This document shows, piece after piece, positions 1-7,895 of a DNA stretch of 32,039 bases (positions within the stretch are counted from its first letter, which is position 1; each line of letters begins with the position of its first letter). The notes under the pieces were generated by a model. It was not told the origin of the DNA, made no database searches, and was given only the letters and a program-made list of their open reading frames with translations. The DNA is from Sedimentisphaerales bacterium (GTDB lineage Bacteria > Planctomycetota > Phycisphaerae > Sedimentisphaerales > Anaerohalosphaeraceae): contig JAFGGE010000006.1 in assembly GCA_016930745.1 (NCBI GenBank), positions 1 to 32,039 on the forward strand, in the 5' to 3' direction. Made by a program: the position numbers and the translations under genes.

Positions 1-220
1 CTTAGGATCAAAAGACGAAACCATCCTGTGCAAACGGAAATACCTCAATCCAAAGGTGTGAGATATTTTCCTGCGACAGTATCGAATCCGGGCTTGTATT
101 TCGCCGCTGTATTGGTATACTATGAAAACGTCGTTGCGGATCGGCCGGAGGTGTCCGTAACGAGCCGGCAAGGGAAGACCTTCGGACCCGGATCCCAATC
201 GCCTGGAAGGAGAGAACGAG
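1..220. other. Upstream non-coding stretch before the DUF1080 gene
   Basis: No convincing complete gene is present. A plus-strand frame closes with TGA at 59-61 and reads as a 19-residue tail, so bases 2-61 might be the C-terminal end of a gene that starts outside the window, but this cannot be tested from here. The rest holds the promoter candidate at 94-121 and the ribosome binding site of the next gene (GGAAGGAGAG at about 206-215). Confidence 0.4.
94..121 (+). promoter_or_regulatory. Sigma-70-type promoter candidate for the DUF1080 gene
   Basis: A -35-like TTGTAT at 94-99 and a -10-like TATACT at 116-121 are separated by 16 bp. Transcription would start near 128 and give a leader of about 90 nt before the ATG at 221. 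The -10 is good and the -35 moderate. No clear LacI-type operator was seen overlapping it. Confidence 0.45.
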
Positions 221-2086
221 ATGATCGCCCATCGCACTGTCCTGATGTTGTCTGTATGGCTTGTTGGAACATGCTCTGTACTGGCGCAGGAGGCGTCCTG
301 GCAAACCTTGTTTGACGGCCAAAGCCTCGCCGGCTGGGAGGTTCGAGGCGGGATGGCCCAATACCGTGCGGAGGATGGCTGTATTGTGGGCAAAACGGTG
401 GAGGGAAGCCCCAATACCTTTCTTTGCACGACCAGGGATTATGGCGATTTCATCCTGGAATTCGATGTCCTGTGCGATCCGAAGCTCAACTCCGGCGTGC
501 AGATTCGCAGCCATATCTATTATCACGATACGGTCGTTTCCCTATGGCGGGATGGAAAGAGGATTGAGGGCAGGCACAGGGCCGGCGATGTTCACGGGTA
601 TCAGGTCGAGATCGATGCGGCCGAGACCGGAAGCAGCGGCGGCGTCTGGGACGAAGCACGGAAAGATATGTGGCTATACGCCACCCGGCAGGACCCTGTG
701 GCCAGCAAGGCGCTGAAGAACGGCCAGTGGAATCATTATCGTATTGAATGCATCGGGCCCAGGATTCGCACGTTTGTGAACGACATTCCCTGTGCCGATT
801 TCGTGGATACGACCGATCTGTCGGGCTTCATCGGCCTGCAGGTGCATAGCGTTCCCAGGGGCCTGGCTGCCGAGGTGCGATGGAAAAACATCCGGATCAG
901 GGACCTGGGCCGGCATGTGTGGAAACCGATCTTTGACGGACAGACACTGGACGGCTGGCATACCCTGCCCGGCGGAAGCTGGCAGGTGAAAGATGGCGTT
1001 TTGATCGGCTCCTCGCCTGCGGCAGAGACCAAGCATGGCCTTCTGGTCAGCGATGAAGTGTTTGGGGACTTTGTGGCCTCCGTTCGGTTCAAGGCCGTCA
1101 AAGGCAACAGCGGTCTGTATTTTCGTGTGGACGAATCCGGTGATGCGGTGGGCGTGCACGGCTTCCAGGCGGAGATCGACGCCGCTGTCGATGTGGGCGG
1201 GCTCTATGAAACCGCAGGGCGCGCGTGGGTCGTTCAGCCAAAATCGGAGCAGGTGACTGCATGGTTTCGACCTGGCGAATGGAACGATATGACGGTCTAT
1301 GCCCGTGGGCGGGACATCGTAGTGCATGTCAACGGTTATAAGACGGCCGAGTTGAAGGACGATCCGGGCCGGCTTAAAGGCCGCCTGGCCCTTCAGTTGC
1401 ATGGCAGCCAGGATATGGAGGTACAGTTCAAAGACGTTTCGATCCTGGTGCGGGGCAAGGTCTCCGAACCCTTCAACGGGAAGGATCTGAACGACTGGAT
1501 CGCCAGCGTCGGCAGCGGCAAGGAAAATCTCTGGGTTGTGGGCATTCCTGAAATGAGCAAAGAAGACCCCAGACAGCTTGTCGCCAGAGACGGCGCCGGC
1601 GCGATGATCAACCTGACCAAAGAACATGGCCGCAGCCGGGATTTTTACAGCAAACAGATCTTCGGCGGCGGACGATTTGAGGTCGAAGTAATGGTGCCGC
1701 AGGGAAGCAACAGCGGCGTCTACCTGATGGGGGAATATGAAGTGCAGGTTCTGGACAGTTTCGGGCGGACAACGATGGGCTCTGGGGATATGGGCGCGAT
1801 CTACGGCGCTGCGCCGCCGCCGTTCAACGCCAATACGCCGCCGGGCACATGGCAAAAGTATGTGATTGACTGGCAGGCCCCGGTATTCAACGACAAGGGA
1901 GAAAAGAGTAAAAACGCGCGTTTTGTCCGGGTGCAGCTCAATGGGAAAATGCTGCATGAAAGTCTGGTTATGCCCAATCAGACGCCCGGCGGCGTGGACG
2001 GCAGGGAAAAGCCGGTCGGTCCATTGATGTTTCAGGGCAATCATGGACCGGTGGCCTATCGGAATATCGTTGTTACCGAGTGGTAA
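221..2086 (+). CDS. Secreted protein with three tandem DUF1080 (3-keto-disaccharide hydrolase-type) domains
   Basis: The 621-residue protein starts with a hydrophobic signal peptide that ends near an L-A-Q motif (residues 1-23), so it is exported. Three copies of the concanavalin/laminin-G-like DUF1080 fold follow. Each opens with an aromatic [LIP]F[DN]G-x-[SDT]L-x-x-W signature (about residues 30, 238 and 417). Each has an N-S-G-[LV] strand, and the first two share a G-[YF]-Q-[AV]-E-I-D-A-A motif, which becomes E-Y-E-V-Q-V-L-D in the third. Most family members have one or two such domains. The family is known from Planctomycetota and Bacteroidota, where characterised members act on 3-keto-glycosides or bind glycans. 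The substrate cannot be read from sequence. The ATG is preceded by GGAAGGAGAG. The sulfatase and LacI regulator downstream suggest a sulfated-glycan utilisation locus. Confidence 0.88.
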   Translation: MIAHRTVLMLSVWLVGTCSVLAQEASWQTLFDGQSLAGWEVRGGMAQYRAEDGCIVGKTVEGSPNTFLCTTRDYGDFILEFDVLCDPKLNSGVQIRSHIYYHDTVVSLWRDGKRIEGRHRAGDVHGYQVEIDAAETGSSGGVWDEARKDMWLYATRQDPVASKALKNGQWNHYRIECIGPRIRTFVNDIPCADFVDTTDLSGFIGLQVHSVPRGLAAEVRWKNIRIRDLGRHVWKPIFDGQTLDGWHTLPGGSWQVKDGVLIGSSPAAETKHGLLVSDEVFGDFVASVRFKAVKGNSGLYFRVDESGDAVGVHGFQAEIDAAVDVGGLYETAGRAWVVQPKSEQVTAWFRPGEWNDMTVYARGRDIVVHVNGYKTAELKDDPGRLKGRLALQLHGSQDMEVQFKDVSILVRGKVSEPFNGKDLNDWIASVGSGKENLWVVGIPEMSKEDPRQLVARDGAGAMINLTKEHGRSRDFYSKQIFGGGRFEVEVMVPQGSNSGVYLMGEYEVQVLDSFGRTTMGSGDMGAIYGAAPPPFNANTPPGTWQKYVIDWQAPVFNDKGEKSKNARFVRVQLNGKMLHESLVMPNQTPGGVDGREKPVGPLMFQGNHGPVAYRNIVVTEW

Positions 2087-2174
2087 GTCGATTCAACGTA
2101 GGGATGCAGCCTCAAGCGACACAGGTTGCATGGATTTCCGATTCTTTGACAATCTATGCTGAGGGGACAGGTGG

Positions 2175-3713
2175 ATGAGCGAGTGGACACGGCGCGAATT
2201 TTTGCGTTATTCGATAGGGTCCGGGGTTTCGGTTGGAACAATGGGGCTTTTTTCTTCCGACACAATAGCATCGGAAGGGGTGAAGGATAAAAAGCCGAAT
2301 GTACTTCTGATCATGACCGATACGCAGCGGCTGGACGACATGGGCGCGTACGGCAATCCGTTGATTCGAACGCCCCATCTGGACGGCCTGGCCAGGGGCG
2401 GCACGATGTTTCGCCGGTGCCATACGCAGTATCCGGCGTGTATGCCCGCCCGGGCCACGATCTTCACCGGGCGCTATCCCATGGCCCACGGCGTCTGGTC
2501 CAACGGCGTGCCGCTGCCGGAAAAGGAGATCACCCTGGCGCATTGGTTTGCCGCCCATGGCTATCGCACCGGCGGGGCGGGCAAGTTTCATTTCCAGCCG
2601 CATTTTCCGTATCGCAAGAGCGACCTGCCGACGATGGAGACGCATCCGGAACCGTACTACGGATTTCAGGAATTTCATCTGGGCGAGGATGGACGAAGCG
2701 GAGAGCATCACCTGTGGATCCGGCAGAATCATCCCGAACATTACGACAAGCCCGATGATCAGATTCCCGTCGAGCTTCACAACAGCTATTGGACGGCCTC
2801 GCATACGGTCGATTTTATCCGGCGATGCCATACCAGAGGGGAATCCTTTTTTGCGTTCTGCAGTTTTGTCGATCCGCACCAGAGCTACAATCCGCCTCCG
2901 CCTTACAGTACGATGTATAAGCCCCAGGATATGCCCGATCCGGTCCGCAGGGAGGAAGAACTGAAAACAAACCGGTTCAAATCGACTGCCGAAAGCAGCA
3001 GCATGATGAATTACACCAAACAGCTCAAGGAGCATCGGGCCCGGCACTATGGCGAGATGACCTTCATCGACGATTCGGTTGGTCGAATTCTGACTGTCCT
3101 GGATGAATTGAAAATCCGGGATCATACACTGATTGTATTCGTGGCCGACCATGGCGATATGCTTGGGGATCACTGGCTCTGGTGGAAGGGGCCCTGGCAT
3201 TATGCCGGCTGCACCAATGTGCCGCTGTTTTTCAACTGGGCCGGCAGGGTCAAGTCCGGCAAAGTGGTCGATGGGATGGTCCAGCAAACGGATGTGTTTC
3301 CTACGATTTGCGAACTAACAGATCTGCCCATTCCTCCCGGCGTACAGGGCAGGAGCCTTGGAAATGTTCTGGCCGGCGAAACCGACCAAACGCCGTATGA
3401 TTATGCGTATATCGAATCCGTCAGTTCCGGGGCCTATTCGCCGGACTATCTCGACGGCAGCGGCCGCCGGCGGCCGACCGAGCCGGGCCATACGGTCGAT
3501 ACGATCACCATCCGCAGCCGCCAATGGCGGTTTACGGTCTTTACCGGCACGGACGACGGCGAGCTGTACGATCTGAAAAAAGACCCGGATGAGTTTACCA
3601 ATGTTTTTCACGATCCGGAGTATGCTTCGATCCGAAACGAATTAACGAACATCCTGCTGGATCGCCTGTCTCGCACCCGCGATCCCTTGCCGGCCAAAAC
3701 CAGACCTTACTAA
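2175..3713 (+). CDS. Tat-exported type I sulfatase (formylglycine-dependent)
   Basis: The 512-residue protein hydrolyses sulfate esters, probably on a polysaccharide or glycosaminoglycan-like substrate. The N-terminus carries a twin-arginine motif, T-R-R-E-F-L, at residues 5-10, indicating Tat export of a folded enzyme. The alkaline-phosphatase-like sulfatase core starts at residue 41 (PNVLLIMTD). The signature C-M-P-A-R at residues 89-93 contains the cysteine normally converted to formylglycine. The metal-site segment V-A-D-H-G-D and the W-K-G-P-W-H-Y stretch sit in the C-terminal half. The residue after the first metal aspartate is threonine (TDTQ), where D or Q is more usual. The start is supported by GAGGGGACAGGTGG just upstream. 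It lies 88 bp after the DUF1080 gene on the same strand. No anaerobic or aerobic sulfatase-maturating enzyme is in this window. Confidence 0.93.
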   Translation: MSEWTRREFLRYSIGSGVSVGTMGLFSSDTIASEGVKDKKPNVLLIMTDTQRLDDMGAYGNPLIRTPHLDGLARGGTMFRRCHTQYPACMPARATIFTGRYPMAHGVWSNGVPLPEKEITLAHWFAAHGYRTGGAGKFHFQPHFPYRKSDLPTMETHPEPYYGFQEFHLGEDGRSGEHHLWIRQNHPEHYDKPDDQIPVELHNSYWTASHTVDFIRRCHTRGESFFAFCSFVDPHQSYNPPPPYSTMYKPQDMPDPVRREEELKTNRFKSTAESSSMMNYTKQLKEHRARHYGEMTFIDDSVGRILTVLDELKIRDHTLIVFVADHGDMLGDHWLWWKGPWHYAGCTNVPLFFNWAGRVKSGKVVDGMVQQTDVFPTICELTDLPIPPGVQGRSLGNVLAGETDQTPYDYAYIESVSSGAYSPDYLDGSGRRRPTEPGHTVDTITIRSRQWRFTVFTGTDDGELYDLKKDPDEFTNVFHDPEYASIRNELTNILLDRLSRTRDPLPAKTRPY

Positions 3714-3913
3714 GAAGTATACGATACAAGAGGGGGATGGAGACCGCACGGTCGAGAACCGACGGCACGTCTTTTTCCGGCGGATTGTGTTTCCCCTGCC
3801 CAAAAATCCCTTGCCTTTTCCGGAGGTAGGCGTAGGATTAGGTCTGGATACCGGGGTATGCCAAGCTCCTGTGGGCAATGGTACGTGAAAGTAAAAAGGC
3901 GGTTGGAGCGAAT

Positions 3914-4963
3914 ATGGCCAATATCAAAGACGTAGCAAGGATGGCGGGGGTCTCCATCGCGACGGTCTCGCATGTCACGCGGGGAAACAAGTATGTCAGC
4001 GAGCCGTTGCGGCGGCGGGTCGCCGAGGCGATCCAAAAGCTCGGTTACGAGGTCAATCCCGTCGCCAGCGGGCTTAAAAGCCGCACGACCCGTGTCCTCG
4101 GCATCGTCCTGCCCAATATCAACAGTGTTTTCTTCCCGCCGATCCTCAAGGGTATCGAAGACTATGCCTCGGCGCAGGGGTATCGGCTGACCTTCTGCAA
4201 CACGGATTTCGACGTGGAAAAGGAACAGGAAACCATCCGCATGCTGCAGGGAAGCTGGGCCGATGGGATTATCCTGGATTCGGTTGCCGGGGCGGCGGAT
4301 GCCGACTATGTCCGGTTTCTTGCTGGTCTGTCAAGCGGCGAAAAACCGATTCCTGTGGTTTCGCTGGAGCGCAAGGTCGATTCGGACGGGATTCTATCCG
4401 TACGGATCGATAATTACCAGGGCGCCTGCCTGGCCGTGCGGCACCTGGTCGAGTGCGGCTGCCGCCGGATCGTTCACATTGCCGGGCCGGATTTCTGTTC
4501 GATGGCCCAGGACCGCCTGCGGGGCTGCCGCGACCAGCTCAAGCAGTGCAAGATGGGGCTGGACAGAAGCCATGTGGTCAAGGGGGATTTTTCGCCCGAG
4601 CAGGGGTATGCGGCGATGAGACGGCTGCTGGAAAAGAATCCCGACCTGGATGGCGTGCTCTCGGCCAACGACCAGATGGCGATCGGGGCGATCCGGGCCC
4701 TGCATGAGAGCGGCCGCGGCGTGCCCGAGGATGTGAAGATCGTCGGCTTTGACAATATCTTCGTTTCCAGCCTGATCAGTCCTTCGCTGACGACGGTCGA
4801 TGTGCCGCGCTACCAGATGGGCCATGCCGCCGCCGAACTGCTCATCCACCGCCTGACCGATCCGGAAGCCGAACTGGAAGATGTCCTGCTGCCCATCCGC
4901 CTGGTTGTCCGTCGATCCACCGATCCTTCCGCCCAAACCGCATGGGACCTCAGTAGTTGGTAG
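3914..4963 (+). CDS. LacI-family transcriptional regulator
   Basis: This 349-residue repressor-type regulator has an N-terminal helix-turn-helix (residues 1-22, N-I-K-D-V-A-R-M-A-G-V-S-I-A-T-V-S), a hinge region to about residue 60, and a periplasmic-binding-protein-like sugar domain from residue 61 to the end. An ATG at 3878 is in frame, but the internal ATG at 3914 has GGAG five bases upstream and puts the helix-turn-helix at the very N-terminus as in the family, so 3914 is chosen. It lies 200 bp downstream of the sulfatase and probably senses a sugar released by the sulfatase/DUF1080 locus. That link is inference from position, and no palindromic operator was clear upstream of the three genes. 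Confidence 0.92.
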   Translation: MANIKDVARMAGVSIATVSHVTRGNKYVSEPLRRRVAEAIQKLGYEVNPVASGLKSRTTRVLGIVLPNINSVFFPPILKGIEDYASAQGYRLTFCNTDFDVEKEQETIRMLQGSWADGIILDSVAGAADADYVRFLAGLSSGEKPIPVVSLERKVDSDGILSVRIDNYQGACLAVRHLVECGCRRIVHIAGPDFCSMAQDRLRGCRDQLKQCKMGLDRSHVVKGDFSPEQGYAAMRRLLEKNPDLDGVLSANDQMAIGAIRALHESGRGVPEDVKIVGFDNIFVSSLISPSLTTVDVPRYQMGHAAAELLIHRLTDPEAELEDVLLPIRLVVRRSTDPSAQTAWDLSSW

Positions 4964-4995
4964 TACTATGAATATGGTAAACAATTGGAAATGAT

Positions 4996-5514
4996 ATGAA
5001 GATTAGCCTTGAGCAATTGACGCGGGAAATCGAATCTGCTTTTGCAAATGTTCCCTATCCGGGAGATAAGAATATTATTGAAAAGAGTTCCAGATGGGAA
5101 TATGGTAAAAATATTACTGGAGGACTGAAAGGTGTAGATTGGCGGGATCTGGAAAAGGCATCTTTTGATTCTGAAACAAAAAGGTATGCCTTGCCTCATC
5201 CTGGCCACCTTACACATGCCGCATTTCAGTATTACCTACCAGGTTATATGCTTGTTTTGATACGTCACTATCACGAAGTTACCTTCTGGGTATATTGTAT
5301 TATTTACTCTCTTATGTTGTATATAGAGGACTATAAGCTGGCGAGGGATGTAGAGGAGAACTTGGAAAAATTTGAAATGCTATCACCTGATCAAAAACAA
5401 GCAGCGAGACACTTTCTGGAATATCTCGAAGATGAGTACTCTGATGATCTTCAATACAATGAACCTACTAGTAGACCCAAAGTAGCCTTGGATCAATACT
5501 GGAACAAGTTTTAA
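4996..5514 (+). CDS. DUF6714-like protein of unknown function
   Basis: The 172-residue soluble protein has no signal peptide. Its layout resembles the DUF6714 family as I recall it: a short N-terminal helix, a W-R-D-L motif (about residues 49-52), a Y-A-L-P-H-P segment, then an A-F-Q-Y-Y-L-P-G-Y-M-L motif (about 75-85), and a C-terminal helix with A-A-R-H-F-L-E-Y-L-E (about 135-144). The family has no established function. The gene is clearly AT-richer than its neighbours and uses different codons. It is followed 16 nt after its stop by a hairpin repeat also found after the next orphan gene, so recent acquisition is plausible. Family assignment rests on pattern memory only. Confidence 0.6.
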   Translation: MKISLEQLTREIESAFANVPYPGDKNIIEKSSRWEYGKNITGGLKGVDWRDLEKASFDSETKRYALPHPGHLTHAAFQYYLPGYMLVLIRHYHEVTFWVYCIIYSLMLYIEDYKLARDVEENLEKFEMLSPDQKQAARHFLEYLEDEYSDDLQYNEPTSRPKVALDQYWNKF

Positions 5515-5530
5515 AAACAGGAAACAGTAA

Positions 5531-5579
5531 GGTAGGTTGGGCAAAATTCTCGTAGGGTGGGCTGTGCCCACGCGGAATC
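5531..5579 (+). repeat. REP-like hairpin repeat, copy 1
   Basis: This 49-bp element matches copy 2 at 6167-6215 at 43 of 49 positions. Its core is GTGGGC-TGT-GCCCAC, a perfect 6-bp inverted repeat with a 3-nt loop, preceded by TCTCGTAGG and followed by GCGGAAT. It starts 16 nt after the stop codon of the DUF6714-like gene. Confidence 0.8.
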
Positions 5580-5591
5580 CATTTTGTGTAA

Positions 5592-5729
5592 TGCGGTTTG
5601 GGAGAGAGCGTCGAAGATTGGCCGTATTCGAGGGACCGGCGGTTCAGGCAACAGGGATTCTATGATGAATTTGATTGGTGTTTGTTTCGAGAGGATGACA
5701 TAGAAAAATGGAAGAAAGGGATGGAATAA
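5592..5729 (+). pseudogene. Remnant reading frame (C-terminal fragment, no start codon)
   Basis: An open stretch of 45 codons runs between an in-frame TAA (5589-5591) and a TAA at 5727-5729. The translation has protein-like composition rich in W, Y, F, D and R, for example E-D-W-P-Y-S-R-D-R-R-F and Y-D-E-F-D-W-C-L-F, and ends in an amphipathic E-K-W-K-K-G-M-E. There is no ATG; only a TTG at 5598 could start it, without a good ribosome binding site. It most likely represents the 3' end of a gene whose front was lost when the repeat at 5531-5579 or its surroundings inserted or recombined. The family is not recognised. Confidence 0.35.
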
Positions 5730-5749
5730 AGACTAATAGGAGTTGATCA

Positions 5750-6151
5750 ATGAGAATGAGCATGAAATATTACGGATTCGTCATATTACTTCTTATTGTA
5801 ATTACAATACATATCGTTATGTTAGTTTATAACTCAAAAAAGACATATATCTCCTTTGATAAGGATATACAAAGGGATATACAAAGCAGATCGTATTTAG
5901 GGGAAATTCTCTCGAGAAAATTAAAGGAAGCATATCAGGTTGGTCAAGAAGGAAACAACCTTAAAGCTGGGATACTTTTGTATCAATTGGCAGCCGCTTA
6001 TAAGATTCTCGAAATCGAAAAAAATGGGGCGCAACCTTCGGATGTGGAGATGTTGGCTCTTCATCAATTTGAAATAGCCAAGAAGGAAGATGTCATAAAT
6101 GCCCTATTAAGACTTCAATACCCTAATTGGACGGATACTAAACCTAATTGA
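5750..6151 (+). CDS. Small membrane-anchored protein of unknown function
   Basis: The 133-residue protein has one N-terminal transmembrane helix (about residues 8-27) and a helical, charged domain after it. That domain contains a segment resembling a single TPR-like hairpin (Y-Q-V-G-Q-E-G-N-N-L-K-A-G-I-L-L-Y-Q-L-A-A-A-Y, about residues 64-86). It is not recognised as a known family. The ATG has AGGAG seven bases upstream, a good sign of a real gene. It is AT-rich like the DUF6714-like gene, and the second repeat copy lies 15 nt after its stop. Confidence 0.6.
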   Translation: MRMSMKYYGFVILLLIVITIHIVMLVYNSKKTYISFDKDIQRDIQSRSYLGEILSRKLKEAYQVGQEGNNLKAGILLYQLAAAYKILEIEKNGAQPSDVEMLALHQFEIAKKEDVINALLRLQYPNWTDTKPN

Positions 6152-6166
6152 TTTGAGAATTAGCCA

Positions 6167-6215
6167 GGTAGATCGGGCAAATTTCTCGTAGGGTGGGCCG
6201 TGTCCACGCGGAATG
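6167..6215 (+). repeat. REP-like hairpin repeat, copy 2
   Basis: Direct repeat of copy 1 with 43 of 49 identical positions. The inverted-repeat core is GTGGGC-CGT-GTCCAC, one stem position being a wobble compared with copy 1. It begins 15 nt after the stop codon of the small membrane protein gene. Confidence 0.8.
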
Positions 6216-6299
6216 TTTGTTGAGTCCTTTGGGTATATCGCGCAGTATCTATGGGGGAAGGTAATATTGTTCGATCTTTTCCTTGTTTCGTATATTTTT

Positions 6300-6329
6300 T
6301 TGCATGTTGAATGACCGCCAGATTATAAT
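6300..6329 (+). promoter_or_regulatory. Sigma-70-type promoter candidate for the SecD-P1 protein gene
   Basis: TTGCAT at 6300-6305 and a perfect TATAAT at 6324-6329 are separated by 18 bp. The leader would be about 115 nt and contains the third hairpin repeat (6401-6418) shortly before the ribosome binding site. Confidence 0.5.
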
Positions 6330-6400
6330 ATCAGAAAGTATGTTTTTGTTTGTGGTCGCGGGACATTTTTTGGATCGATGGGAGATAGGGAATAAGAACA

Positions 6401-6418
6401 GCGTGGGCAGGCCCACAT
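6401..6418 (-). repeat. REP-like hairpin repeat, diverged copy 3 (inverted)
   Basis: The core GTGGGC-AG-GCCCAC at 6403-6416 is a perfect hairpin. Read on the minus strand it resembles the core of copies 1 and 2 (GTAATGTGGGC then GCCCACGC), so it appears to be a diverged copy in the opposite orientation. It sits 18 nt before the AGGAGG of the next gene and could form in its leader mRNA. Confidence 0.5.
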
Positions 6419-6449
6419 TACAGGAATGATGTGCAGGAGGTATGATTCA

Positions 6450-7667
6450 ATGGTCAATAATCCAAACAACATCGATGGACCTAATACGGCCAGGCAACGT
6501 ATCTCCTCGAATGAGATACCGGGAAAATCGAAATATCCTTTAGCTGGACTATTGTTCATTCTGGTCTCGCTGGTGATGGGGATTCTGAGTTTTTTGGGCT
6601 TTTTAGCAGGATTTGTTTTTCGGCTGCCTCTCATGGTTGTCCGCCTTCCTTTTGTCGCACAGTCTGGGATTGTGGTTTCCATTGTCTTATCCGCTATGGC
6701 CGTACTGCTTATGAGCATCGCATTCGTGCTTATCGGCAGACACAAAGGCAAGAAGCCATGGGCTCTGGCGATTCTGGTCTTTGGATTGAACCTTTTGATT
6801 TTCGGCGGTTCTTTGCTGTTATCGCTTAATTATGAACTCCGGCAACAACTGGCATCCTGCCTGTGCGGTTCCACATCCAGGACCGCGTTTCAGGCATATC
6901 CGGTGGAAGGCGGGCCCGAGATAAGTCCTCCCGTCATGAAGCGGGTACGATCGATTCTTCTGCACCGTTTGGATCCTGGGGCGGATGGATGGGTAAAAAT
7001 CATGGCGGAAGACAGCGGCCGCATTTCCATACATCAAGGTGGATATGGCTCCGATTCTCGAGAGGGTCTGGCCGCGCTGGCGACGGCTCGGGGAATCCTT
7101 GAATTTCGCATCCTGCCCTTGCATACCGACGAGGATTTCGGGCAAGAGCAAATCCAGAATTATGTAGACCAGCTATCCCGTCTCGGGCCTGCCGATACAA
7201 AGGACATGAAATATCTCTGGAAAAAACTCCATTCTTCTCAGGACTTTCGCGCCCCGGATGCGATTACAGGGGAATATGCGCAGGAACAGTATGTTTTAAC
7301 CTCCAACCAACCCGGGGAGACATTGCTGTATTCGTACGACGCAGATTCGTGGGGAATTCATAATGCCCGCGTCGATGTGGATTATGCGGGGAATGCGTGT
7401 GTTACTTTTTCTTTCGACAAGGCAGGAGCCGAGAGCTTCTTTACCTTGACGAAAGACAATTTGCATCGTTCCCTGGCGATCCTCATAGACGATGACGTAA
7501 TGACGGCGCCCCGTATTGAATCAGCTATCGGCGGGAGCGGACAAATCACAGGACGGTTTACGATAGCGGAGGCCGATGAATTGTCGCGGGTATTAAAGTT
7601 TTCCCCATTGCCGGTTGCGTTGCGCCTATCCGAGGACAGCAGTACCTCGCGACAGAGTCAGGAATAA
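6450..7667 (+). CDS. Membrane protein with a stand-alone SecD P1-type periplasmic domain
   Basis: The 405-residue protein has three predicted transmembrane helices (about residues 29-57, 71-95, 103-126) and then an extracytoplasmic region resembling the first periplasmic domain of SecD. Visible parts are an I-L-L-H-R-L-D-P-G segment (about 169-177), an L-E-F-R-I-L strand (217-222) and a SecD-head-like block at about 336-392 (T-K-D-N-L-H-R-S-L-A-I-L-I-D-D-D-V, then G-G-S-G-Q-I-T-G-R-F-T). The six-helix SecD/SecF channel part is absent, so it cannot be a complete SecD. It may be an accessory or derived protein; a role in export is inference. The start at 6450 is chosen over 6426 because AGGAGG lies nine bases upstream. 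Confidence 0.75.
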   Translation: MVNNPNNIDGPNTARQRISSNEIPGKSKYPLAGLLFILVSLVMGILSFLGFLAGFVFRLPLMVVRLPFVAQSGIVVSIVLSAMAVLLMSIAFVLIGRHKGKKPWALAILVFGLNLLIFGGSLLLSLNYELRQQLASCLCGSTSRTAFQAYPVEGGPEISPPVMKRVRSILLHRLDPGADGWVKIMAEDSGRISIHQGGYGSDSREGLAALATARGILEFRILPLHTDEDFGQEQIQNYVDQLSRLGPADTKDMKYLWKKLHSSQDFRAPDAITGEYAQEQYVLTSNQPGETLLYSYDADSWGIHNARVDVDYAGNACVTFSFDKAGAESFFTLTKDNLHRSLAILIDDDVMTAPRIESAIGGSGQITGRFTIAEADELSRVLKFSPLPVALRLSEDSSTSRQSQE

Positions 7668-7778
7668 AAAGGGCTGCTTTCTGTCCAAAATCCGCCGAAG
7701 ACCCATCGGGATATAAGGCGCCAATCCCCATTCCATGATTGCCCTTTTTGCCTCGGAAACGAGACTTTTTCTCCATCG

Positions 7779-7807
7779 TTGACGAAGGCGGTTAATCGGA
7801 ATACAAT
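7779..7807 (+). promoter_or_regulatory. Sigma-70-type promoter for the FkbM methyltransferase gene
   Basis: TTGACG at 7779-7784 and TACAAT at 7802-7807 with a 17-bp spacer. It uses the same hexamers as the dapL promoter at 8811-8839 and shares part of its spacer (AATCGG) and a downstream pyrimidine-rich stretch ending in TGCCG. Confidence 0.7.
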
Positions 7808-7831
7808 TCTCTTTCTTTGCCGTCGATGAAG

Positions 7832-7852
7832 AAAAGGGGTCTGATCCCTTTT
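7832..7852 (+). repeat. Short hairpin repeat in the fkbM leader
   Basis: AAAAGGG (7832-7838) and CCCTTTT (7846-7852) form a hairpin in the leader of the FkbM-type gene. The 15-mer from 7833 to 7847 recurs with one mismatch, inverted, at 8775-8789 just after the same gene. Confidence 0.5.
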
Positions 7853-7895
7853 GTCTTCCTTTTATCTTGGAACAACTTTAGAAGGGTAACGGATT

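Noticed and set aside
674..2044. Long minus-strand frame inside the DUF1080 gene
   Set aside because: It mirrors the codon pattern of the clearly recognisable plus-strand protein and shows no family features.
3749..3838. Operator or promoter for the LacI-family gene (CGGT/ACCG repeat; TTGCCT-16-TAGGAT)
   Set aside because: The repeat has only four paired bases and the hexamers are poor; chance cannot be excluded.
5531..6215. Integron-like attC sites behind the two orphan genes
   Set aside because: Copy 1 contains GTTGGGC, which fits the GTTRRRY core, but copy 2 has lost it. The core-like and inverse-core-like parts are in the wrong order for attC in both orientations, and no integrase is present.
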